From CAZBLK01 sp964492715 (GTDB lineage Bacteria > Bacillota > Clostridia > Lachnospirales > WRBF01): a DNA stretch of 47,959 bases. Location: positions 1 to 47,959 of the forward strand of contig CAZBLK010000021.1 in NCBI GenBank assembly GCA_964492715.1. Direction: 5' to 3'. Position numbers and translations under genes: made by a program. The number at the start of each line of letters is the position of its first letter. Positions within the stretch are counted from its first letter, which is position 1. Positions 42,484-47,959 of this stretch are shown one piece after another. The notes beneath the pieces were generated by a model. The model searched no databases and was not told the origin of the DNA. It saw only the letters and a list, made by a program, of their open reading frames with translations.

Positions 42484-42510
42484 ATTCTAGCTTGCGAGAA
42501 AAAACAACGC

Positions 42511-43143
42511 TTATAATATGTATTCAAGTATATCTAAAAGATTATCCGTGTCAACAGAGTATGTCGCTCTGCGTTTAACCTTATCCAAAGCATTTATTGC
42601 AATAGATTTTCCACAATACTCAAAAACAGGTATATCCGTAGACCCATCACCAACAGCAATACATTCAGCAGCACTAATGTTATTGTATCGGCAAAAATCG
42701 TCCAAGCAATTAACCTTATTTTCTGCTTTTATGTATTCAAGTATTCTGCCTGTAAACTTTCCGTCTACAACCTCATAGTTGCTTCCATAATATCCGTCAA
42801 AATTATAAATTTTTGATACAACTTTTGCAACTTGGGCAGGCCCGACTGTTATTAAAAGACATTTTACACCTTGCTTGTGTAAAAAGCTCGTTGTTTCTAA
42901 GATGTTTTTTAAAGGCTTGGCAACCTCTAAAAATCGTTTTTCAACTTGGCTTTCATTAAGCCCCAAAAGAAGTTCAGCTCTAAGGTAGTCAGCTGAAATA
43001 TAGTCTAGTTGTCCTGCTTCTTCTTTTTCTTGAATTATGGAATGTTCTTTCTCCTTTCCATTTAATATACATGGAAGCATAACGGAATGAATTTCCCTGA
43101 TTAACGTATCATCTAAGTCAAAACAAACAAGTTTTGTCTGCAT
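42511..43143 (-). CDS. HAD-superfamily hydrolase, SerB-like
   Basis: 210 residues. Motif I CFDLDDTL carries the phosphorylated Asp, motif II is LLITVGP and motif IV is GDGSTDIPVFEYCG, the classic phosphoserine-phosphatase-like pattern. It likely removes phosphate from a small metabolite. The ATG at 43143 follows AGGAGG; in-frame codons further upstream lie inside the repeat and are not used. The last gene before the cassette-type repeats; it has no repeat behind it. Confidence 0.87.
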   Translation of the reverse strand: MQTKLVCFDLDDTLIREIHSVMLPCILNGKEKEHSIIQEKEEAGQLDYISADYLRAELLLGLNESQVEKRFLEVAKPLKNILETTSFLHKQGVKCLLITVGPAQVAKVVSKIYNFDGYYGSNYEVVDGKFTGRILEYIKAENKVNCLDDFCRYNNISAAECIAVGDGSTDIPVFEYCGKSIAINALDKVKRRATYSVDTDNLLDILEYIL

Positions 43144-43162
43144 AATCAAACCTCCTATAACT

Positions 43163-43262
43163 CTATATACACCAAAGCCTGTCAAGCTAACATTCAACAG
43201 CTTTTGACAAAAACTTGTGCTTGTTTGTCAAAGAAGCTAACAGGAGGCTATGCTAATTTTGT
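43163..43262 (-). repeat. Cassette-type repeat A
   Basis: Minus-strand order: ACAAAATTAGCATAGCC, CTCCTGTTAGC, a hairpin region TTGACAAACAAGCACAAG with TTTTTGTCAAAAGC, then TGTTAGCTTGACAGGC. It has five relatives in the region (see B-E). It lacks the TAAGGATTATT end and joins straight to the AGGAGG of the HAD gene. Confidence 0.9.
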
Positions 43263-43301
43263 GATGTAAGAAAGAACAAAATTAAACATCATAAACAACA
43301 T
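43248..43301 (-). CDS. Possible 17-residue micro-gene ending in repeat A
   Basis: ATG after GGAAGTGAAG, coding MLFMMFNFVLSYITKLA with the stop TAG inside the repeat's GCATAG box. The bPH_4-like gene ends with the same T-K-L-A and stop in repeat D. A TATAAT box lies about 80 bp upstream. It may be a leader or toxin-like hydrophobic peptide, or chance. The remaining 43302-43420 gap is AT-rich with no gene. Confidence 0.3.
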   Translation of the reverse strand: MLFMMFNFVLSYITKLA

Positions 43302-43420
43302 TATCTTCACTTCCGTTTTTTAGATTTTGTTAAAAACTAATGTTGTAGCTCGAGAATACTTGATTTTTACACGATTCTCATTATAACATTAAAATAAAGT
43401 TTTTAATTTTATTATTATAT

Positions 43421-43455
43421 AAATAGATGGCACAAATACATCATGCCATCTATTT
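43421..43455. terminator. Terminator after the arginase-like gene
   Basis: AAATAGATGGCA pairs perfectly with TGCCATCTATTT (12 bp) around an 11-nt loop. The stem overlaps the stop codon. The T-run is stronger on the plus strand. Confidence 0.8.
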
Positions 43456-44305
43456 ATTTTTTAGCTAAAATTTCACTTAATACCTTTGAAATCTTAAGTG
43501 CCTGAGTTCCATCTGAATCCTTTATTCCTGAAAATTCAGCAACTTCCATTCCTATAACACGTTTATCTTGTAAAATAGTAGATAACAAAATTTTAACTTC
43601 TTCTAAATATAATCCCTTATCACTTGGAGCGTAAACTGCATATAAATCCGCCTTACATATTACGTCCAAGTCTAAATGAATAAATATCTTAGCATCTTCA
43701 GGAAGTGAAGATAGAATACTAATAGCTGTTTGTTCTAAGCCATTTTTTTGAAGGTTTTCAAGACTGTGAAGAGTAATTCCATAAGTTTCTTCATGATTAT
43801 CTTGGTTTCCTAACACATGAATGTGTGAGCCATTAAACCCTTTAGGTTTTGTAAAGAACATATTTTCATTACATAGAAACCATAGCCCCATAGCTGCAGT
43901 ACCAATACAGCATTCGGGTGATGGCTTTACAGTATCTAAGTGTGCATCAATGTATAGTAAATGTGTATTGTTTTTATATCTATTATTCAATCCAGTTATT
44001 GTACCTGTTACTATACTGCAATCTCCACCTATTATGAGAGTAAACTCATCATCATTAAACCATTCTTCTGATTGTTTTGTAATTTCCTCCCAAACAATTC
44101 TTGGTGCAGGCCAATTTCTTATTGGTGGAACATTATTACGTGGTATAAAACTTGGAATATTAATATCCCCTAAATCTTCTACCTCTAAGTTCATCTTTTT
44201 TAACATTTGAATTAACCCAGCTTCACGCAAAGCGTTTGGTGTCATTTCTGTTCCAGAATATAATCCACCAGAGTAACTAGGTATACCAATTAATTTTATT
44301 TTCAT
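43454..44305 (-). CDS. Arginase/ureohydrolase-family protein
   Basis: 283 residues, right size for arginase, agmatinase or formiminoglutamase. Manganese-ligand motifs are visible: IIGGDCS, YIDAHLDT and HLDLDVI (in place of the usual S-x-D-x-D-x-x-D-P), then GMEVAEF. Which guanidino substrate it hydrolyses is not clear; the altered third motif makes classical arginase uncertain. A ribosome binding site (GAGGAG) precedes the ATG. It stands alone between repeats A and B. Confidence 0.85.
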   Translation of the reverse strand: MKIKLIGIPSYSGGLYSGTEMTPNALREAGLIQMLKKMNLEVEDLGDINIPSFIPRNNVPPIRNWPAPRIVWEEITKQSEEWFNDDEFTLIIGGDCSIVTGTITGLNNRYKNNTHLLYIDAHLDTVKPSPECCIGTAAMGLWFLCNENMFFTKPKGFNGSHIHVLGNQDNHEETYGITLHSLENLQKNGLEQTAISILSSLPEDAKIFIHLDLDVICKADLYAVYAPSDKGLYLEEVKILLSTILQDKRVIGMEVAEFSGIKDSDGTQALKISKVLSEILAKK

Positions 44306-44329
44306 ACATTACTCTCCTCACATTATACA

Positions 44330-44436
44330 AATAATCCTTACATATGCACCAAAAGCTGTATCGCTAACATTTGACAGCTTTTGACAAAAACTTGTGCTTG
44401 TCAATCAAAAAATCTAACATGAGGTTATGCTCATAA
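44330..44436 (-). repeat. Cassette-type repeat B
   Basis: Minus-strand order: ATTATGAGCATAACC, CTCATGTTAG, a hairpin TTGATTGACAAGCACAAG with TTTTTGTCAAAAGC, TGTCAAATGTTAGC, ACAGCTTTTGG and TAAGGATTATT. The TGA stop of the NUDIX gene directly abuts the GCATAAC box. Confidence 0.92.
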
Positions 44437-44937
44437 TATGCGGACTGTATTATTATTTTGAGTAATAAAATAACCGAATGTTTTACCTAAATCACTCAAT
44501 TCATTCTTGAAAAATTCAGGATACAAATGATACTGTGGTAACTTATCTAAAGGCAACCAATGCAACGACTCATCGCCACCATTCTCCCCAATTGTATCAC
44601 ATTTAATCAACGATAAATCGTCATGCAAAATCGGCTTCATAAGGTAAAAGAAAGTTATTTCGTGAAAAGGTTCGTTTGCAACTTCCCAAATAAAGAAATT
44701 TTCGTGAATATATACGAGTTTCTCAATCTCCATATTTATTTGAATTTCTTCAAAAACTTCTCGTTTTACAGCATCGTTAGAAAACTCAGACATTTTAACA
44801 CGTCCACCTACCGAATAATAATATGGTTCGGCAGAATTTTTCACCATTAAAAGTTTACCATCATTAATAATTATTGCACCAACCCTATAATTAAATCTTC
44901 CATAGTCAGTTTTTATTGAAATATCATTTTTTTCCAC
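44431..44937 (-). CDS. NUDIX hydrolase
   Basis: 168 residues. The Nudix box is partial but clear: GGRVKMSEFSNDAVKREVFEEIQ, that is G-x5-E/S...R-E-x2-E-E (given in part). It would hydrolyse a nucleoside diphosphate derivative; the substrate is not predictable. The start is GTG at 44937 with a weak site. Its stop sits against repeat B. Confidence 0.87.
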   Translation of the reverse strand: MEKNDISIKTDYGRFNYRVGAIIINDGKLLMVKNSAEPYYYSVGGRVKMSEFSNDAVKREVFEEIQINMEIEKLVYIHENFFIWEVANEPFHEITFFYLMKPILHDDLSLIKCDTIGENGGDESLHWLPLDKLPQYHLYPEFFKNELSDLGKTFGYFITQNNNTVRIL

Positions 44938-45073
44938 TCTCTTGCACCAACCTTCTAACTATTATATAAATAACATCCTACTTTTCTATAACCTGCTGTA
45001 TGCCAAACGAATGCTTATTTGACGAAATTGTGTTTATATTTAAGTTCATCTCTTGCCAATTTTGTAATTTTAC

Positions 45074-45199
45074 TTACAAATTAATGTCTATAGGTGGTGT
45101 ATTTACTATATATCCAATATTGGTTAAACTAGGTACAGCGGTGCTACCTATATGGCTAATGCGTAAAGCAACATCGCCAAAAATACAGGGTTTCTTCAT
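45074..45199 (-). pseudogene. GrpB/UPF0157-family remnant
   Basis: 41 residues from an ATG at 45199. It contains RISHIGSTAVPSL, the signature of the GrpB (UPF0157) nucleotidyltransferase-like family, then an altered NIGYIVNTPPIDINL where IIDI-type sequence is expected, and a stop. The full family is about 170 residues, so only the centre survives. It lies between the NUDIX gene and the paralogous pair, evidence of gene decay. Confidence 0.55.
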
Positions 45200-45208
45200 A
45201 ATGTGTAG

Positions 45209-45679
45209 CTACTTGTTTTTGAGAATATCGATTATTCTTGTCTCCACCATTTTCTTCGCACATTCCAACGCATCAACATCAGGATTTGTAAATGCCATAG
45301 CAGAGTTACAGAGATTATCAAATTCTTTTCCTAAAATCATTTTGCGCATACCGCCGACATTGCTACAATCACCGCAATTGCCACAGACATTAACATTAGC
45401 CCAAGCGATTTCTTTGGTTTGCTTGTCCAAGTTAATGTCAGTATTCCAAGTCCCATGCACTTGTGCTGACCAAATCGTCCACGGACCGGGCATTTCATCG
45501 GAGCCGTTAATCCAAATAAAGCATACACATTCGTCTTTGTACTTGACTTCCCAGTAGTTTTCAGCTTCATCAAGCGGTATTTCATTTGCTCTTAAATAAG
45601 CAACAAAATCCAATGCGTTTTTCTGTGTGTCACCATTTAGAACATCGTTGATGACAGCTTCAATCCTTTTGTTAGACAT
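45209..45679 (-). CDS. Cys-cluster protein, paralogue 2 of a tandem pair
   Basis: 156 residues. Similar over its full length to the next gene upstream (IEAVINDVLNGDTQKNALDF; NVCGNCGDC; FDNLCNSA; NPDVDALECAKKMV). The C-x-x-C-x-x-C cluster in VCGNCGDCSNVGG plus later cysteines suggests a zinc or iron-sulphur site. No family recognised. ATG 45679 follows TGGAGG; an in-frame upstream ATG is rejected. It follows its paralogue by 25 nt. Confidence 0.75.
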   Translation of the reverse strand: MSNKRIEAVINDVLNGDTQKNALDFVAYLRANEIPLDEAENYWEVKYKDECVCFIWINGSDEMPGPWTIWSAQVHGTWNTDINLDKQTKEIAWANVNVCGNCGDCSNVGGMRKMILGKEFDNLCNSAMAFTNPDVDALECAKKMVETRIIDILKNK

Positions 45680-45704
45680 CTGTATTCCTCCATTAAAATA
45701 TATT

Positions 45705-46220
45705 TTATTTATTCTTGTTTGCGATTGCATTTCTTCTCATCATCACTATTTTTTTGGCACAGTTAACCGCATCGGCATTGGGGTTTTTCATTAATAACCA
45801 AGTATGGCATACTTCATCAAATTGTTTTTCCAAAATTGTTAGGGAATTGCCCCGTTTACAATTAGCGCATCTTGTACAGCTTTTGACTTTATCCAAAACT
45901 ATATCATTCAGCTTTTCATCTGAAATGTATTGTTCAGAGTCATCAGTATAACCAATAAGCTTAGTGCATCCATAGTTTACATGAGCAATATGCCACGAAC
46001 CATTTTCTAAATTGTGATAATATGCAGTACCCGCAACTCTTATGTAGCACACACGTTGACCTTTATAACTAACAGCCCATGCGTTAGCAGCAGTCAATGT
46101 AGGCGACATTTTATTTGCGCGTAAGAACGAGATGAAGTCCAACGCATTCTGTAAAGCATCACCGTCAAGAATGCCGACAATAACCTCTTCTATTTTGGGT
46201 TTAACAGTTTTATCAGGCAT
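45705..46220 (-). CDS. Cys-cluster protein, paralogue 1 of a tandem pair
   Basis: 171 residues with the same layout as the following gene: a helical start (VEI-type IEEVIVGILDGDALQNALDF), a beta region with AWAVSYKGQRVCYIRVAG, a cysteine cluster SCTRCANCKRG and an end NPNADAVNCAKKIVMMRRN. The two copies differ widely, so the duplication is old. ATG 46220 follows AGGAGG. Function unknown. Confidence 0.75.
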   Translation of the reverse strand: MPDKTVKPKIEEVIVGILDGDALQNALDFISFLRANKMSPTLTAANAWAVSYKGQRVCYIRVAGTAYYHNLENGSWHIAHVNYGCTKLIGYTDDSEQYISDEKLNDIVLDKVKSCTRCANCKRGNSLTILEKQFDEVCHTWLLMKNPNADAVNCAKKIVMMRRNAIANKNK

Positions 46221-46350
46221 GTGTTTTCCTCCTTTTTCTTCAATTTTACAATAGACAGCTTGACAACAGTGTGTCATATTAAAATATATTTTAACAGAGA
46301 TTATATAAATTAGTTTCTATATCAGCAATGCTTGGGTATAATACAGGGTT

Positions 46351-46361
46351 TGCTCATTTGG
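46351..46361 (-). repeat. Remnant of a cassette-type repeat
   Basis: CCAAATGAGCA on the minus strand matches the 5' edge of repeat C, then diverges (AACCCTG). It lies after the stop of the GNAT gene, exactly where a repeat would be expected. Confidence 0.4.
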
Positions 46362-46370
46362 CGAAGTTGA

Positions 46371-46802
46371 TTATATTTCTTTCATAAAAATATTATCCAT
46401 ATCTCCACTATAGTTTTTTAACGTGCCAATGAGATGAAATCCGCATTTTTCATAGAACCCTATCATATCGGAGGGAATATAAACTTTTGAAAAATTCATG
46501 TCTTTTGCATAGCTAATAACTGTTGCTATCATTGAATGACTTATTCTATTCCCACGAACACTTTCATCTACAAAAACACTACTAATCCACGGAAAGTACC
46601 TATTCTCCGGATAGTAATCTTCTTTTAGAAAAGAACAATAAGCAATGATGTTATTGTTCTCCACGGCAACAAAGAAAGCTTCCCAATCTGTAAATCTATT
46701 TTCACTTAACATATCGGCTATATGCTTACCTACACTCCATGAACAGTTTTCTGCAAAAACTATCGCTTTTTCCCAAAGTAAGCTACCATATTTCAAGCGC
46801 AC
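46371..46802 (-). CDS. GNAT acetyltransferase, start codon uncertain
   Basis: 144 residues from GTG. The domain is complete: FFVAVENNNIIAYCSF, VDESVRGNRISHSMIATV (acetyl-CoA loop) and the late FYEKCGFHLIGTL. A strong GGGGAGG lies before it, but no ATG/GTG/TTG is well spaced: 6 nt downstream is ATT (46811), and the in-frame GTG at 46802 is 15 nt away. An ATG at 46847 lies inside repeat C. The start may be a non-canonical ATT, or the GTG. Product is a typical cassette-type acetyltransferase. Confidence 0.82.
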   Translation of the reverse strand: MRLKYGSLLWEKAIVFAENCSWSVGKHIADMLSENRFTDWEAFFVAVENNNIIAYCSFLKEDYYPENRYFPWISSVFVDESVRGNRISHSMIATVISYAKDMNFSKVYIPSDMIGFYEKCGFHLIGTLKNYSGDMDNIFMKEI

Positions 46803-46830
46803 TATTTCAATTATAAACCTCCCCAAATAT

Positions 46831-46890
46831 AAATAATCCTTACACATACACCAAAAGCTGACAAGCTAACATGAGGTTATGCTCATTTGG
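46831..46890 (-). repeat. Cassette-type repeat C (short form)
   Basis: Minus strand: AAATGAGCATAACCTCATGTTAGC then TTGTCAGCTTTTGG and TAAGGATTATT (in parts). It lacks the 45-bp middle hairpin of the other copies, as if the two GTTAG boxes had recombined. Confidence 0.88.
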
Positions 46891-46891
46891 T

Positions 46892-47080
46892 TTACTTTGA
46901 TGCTCTCCGCCTTATTAGCCAAACAACCCCAGCAATTATACCTAATATTGAAATAATAGGCAGTATAAGATTGTAAAAATAGATAATTTCTTTTGATAAT
47001 AGCACTAAAAGCGATGTTCCCAACCCACATAACGAACAAAAAATCATCACATAAATTCCATATTTTCTCTTGCTGTTCAT
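46892..47080 (-). CDS. Two-helix small membrane protein
   Basis: 62 residues: a basic start MNSKRKYG, a helix at about 8-29, a second helix at about 34-56 and a basic tail RRRASK. AGGAGG precedes the ATG, directly after repeat D. A short membrane peptide, typical of cassette genes; function unknown. Confidence 0.75.
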   Translation of the reverse strand: MNSKRKYGIYVMIFCSLCGLGTSLLVLLSKEIIYFYNLILPIISILGIIAGVVWLIRRRASK

Positions 47081-47100
47081 AACCTTACCTCCTATATATA

Positions 47101-47210
47101 AATAATCCTTACATATACACCAAAAGCTGTCAAGCTAACATTCAATAGCTTTTGACAAAAACTTGTGCTTGTTAATCAAAAAAGATAACAGGAGGTTATG
47201 CTAATTTTGT
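47101..47210 (-). repeat. Cassette-type repeat D (most complete)
   Basis: Minus strand: ACAAAATTAGCATAACC, CTCCTGTTATC, hairpin TTGATTAACAAGCACAAG with TTTTTGTCAAAAGC, TATTGAATGTTAGC, TTGACAGCTTTTGG, TAAGGATTATT. The stop TAA of the upstream gene lies within its GCATAAC box (47195-47201). A second box (GTTAGC) is at 47134-47139. Confidence 0.92.
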
Positions 47211-47603
47211 ACGTTCTTGTAATTGAATTATAAATTCTGATTTTTCAATTGGAGAGATTAAAATTAGTCCACCTCTTTTATATTGAATTTCAATTCTATC
47301 CAAAGATAGTCCAGCTGAAGCTAAAGGATTTCTCGTTTCTTTAAATGAAGTTATATCTTGATATGGAATATCAAGGCTACAACAAAGTCCGCTCTTTACT
47401 TTTAATGCTGTATCGGTAAATGTATAATTTGTATTAAAAAATAATGGTAATATTAAAACAGAGTCTAACAGTATGAATATAGCAGCTACAAAATAGTTAG
47501 CAAAATTTTCAGTAATTCCTCTGTAAACAAACCAAAAGGGTATAATTATAAAGCCTATTGTGACCAAATAAAACCACCAGTCAATTTTTGATTTGAATTT
47601 CAT
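47196..47603 (-). CDS. bPH_4 (bacterial PH-like) membrane protein
   Basis: 135 residues. Two helices at about 11-30 and 35-56 are followed by a cytosolic bacterial PH-like domain of the bPH_4 type: YTFTDTALKVKSGLCC, then IPYQDITSFKETRNPLAS and SPIEKSEFIIQLQ. The role is unknown; these proteins are common in mobile cassettes and beside immunity genes. The last codons and stop lie inside repeat D. Confidence 0.8.
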   Translation of the reverse strand: MKFKSKIDWWFYLVTIGFIIIPFWFVYRGITENFANYFVAAIFILLDSVLILPLFFNTNYTFTDTALKVKSGLCCSLDIPYQDITSFKETRNPLASAGLSLDRIEIQYKRGGLILISPIEKSEFIIQLQERTKLA

Positions 47604-47630
47604 GAACGCCTCCCTATACTTATTACAGCA

Positions 47631-47735
47631 ATAATCCTTACATATAAACCAAAAGCTGCCAAATTCTCATTCGACAGTTTTCCAAAAAACTTGTGCTTGT
47701 TAGTCAAAAAGATAACATGGGGTTATGCTCATAAT
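47631..47735 (-). repeat. Cassette-type repeat E (diverged)
   Basis: Minus strand: ATTATGAGCATAACCCCATGTTATC, TTTTTGACTAACAAGCACAAG, then a diverged middle, GGCAGCTTTTGG and TAAGGATTATT. The second GTTAGC box is lost (GAGAAT). Confidence 0.88.
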
Positions 47736-47759
47736 CTCCATATAAAAAGAAACTATCTA

Positions 47760-47959
47760 TCACACAAACTCAACTATCACTATCTCGTTTCCGTCAATAT
47801 CGTTTAGGCGAACCTCGTAAGTTCCCCAATCATGTCTAATGGCCTCAGACAATGAAAGTCCTTTTTGCTTCAAACATTCCATTGTTAAATCAAGAGTGTT
47901 TGTCTGAAATACAAAGGATTGATGTCCAGTTGGCTGTATATTACATTTTTTGCAATCCC
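47760..47959 (-). CDS. VOC/glyoxalase-superfamily protein, C-terminal part (partial)
   Basis: The visible 65 residues run off the window's right edge. GHQSFVFQTNTLDL, LSLSEAIRHDWG and YEVRLNDIDGNEIVIVEF match the last beta-alpha-beta-beta-beta unit of a VOC domain, with the metal-ligand Glu in EIVIVEF. Typical of small antibiotic-resistance or lyase-like cassette genes, but substrate unknown. Ends 25 nt before repeat E. Confidence 0.7.
   Translation of the reverse strand, partial: DCKKCNIQPTGHQSFVFQTNTLDLTMECLKQKGLSLSEAIRHDWGTYEVRLNDIDGNEIVIVEFV

Noticed and set aside
43143..43197. Longer N-terminus for the HAD gene
   Set aside because: It would begin within repeat A; the ATG at 43143 follows AGGAGG and fits the family.
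45000..45557. A 185-codon plus-strand frame over the Cys-cluster gene
   Set aside because: Antisense to a gene with a paralogue next door and a good ribosome binding site.
43163..47735. CRISPR array
   Set aside because: Repeats are about 100 bp, spaced by whole genes of varied length, and contain no short uniform spacers.

Overview
The window looks like chromosomal DNA from a low-GC, S-layer-bearing anaerobic Firmicute of the class Clostridia. The evidence is AT-rich intergenic DNA, strong AGGAGG ribosome binding sites, a type II pantothenate kinase, an M29 aminopeptidase, SLH and copper-amine-oxidase-N envelope proteins, and a dnaX-ybaB-recR block. I made no database search, so the genus is left open.

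Left and middle (1-41,200) are mostly conserved core genes that favour C-ending codons (AAC, GAC, GGC). Housekeeping genes are RNase R, a chemoreceptor, YebC, CoaW, ArgS, the threonine-to-glycine pair tdh-kbl, dnaX/ybaB/recR, the M29 aminopeptidase, MurJ, a DEAD-box helicase and tRNA-Glu(CTC). Between 20.5 and 38.2 kb lies an envelope and secretion district: a copper-amine-oxidase-N/DUF3298-like protein, a cyclophilin lipoprotein, two SLH proteins, a C-terminal processing protease, a large phosphodiester-glycosidase-type protein, a small exported protein and two tandem type I signal peptidases. Eight copies of a GC-rich palindromic repeat of about 30-70 bp sit in intergenic gaps of this half, in both orientations, and one splits the dnaX-ybaB-recR block.

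Right end (about 41,290-47,959) is accessory DNA. It is more AT-rich and holds single small genes, nearly all on the minus strand: HAD phosphatase, arginase-like, NUDIX, two paralogous Cys-cluster proteins, GNAT, a two-helix membrane peptide, a bPH_4-like membrane protein and a VOC/glyoxalase-like end. Five copies of a repeat of about 100 bp (60 bp in one shortened copy), all in one orientation, separate single genes or short gene groups. The repeat begins on or just after the preceding stop codon and ends at the next gene's ribosome binding site. Gene content and layout match an integron-type cassette array, but the repeat is not a canonical attC and no integrase lies in the window. If it is an array, the platform should lie to the right of 47,959. 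This is the strongest candidate for an undescribed system here.

Other points of interest are a structured argS leader, an 80-nt structured element after rnr, a DJ-1-family gene whose best-placed start is AUA, an alpha/beta hydrolase with Asn at the nucleophile position, and a decayed GrpB fragment inside the cassette region.
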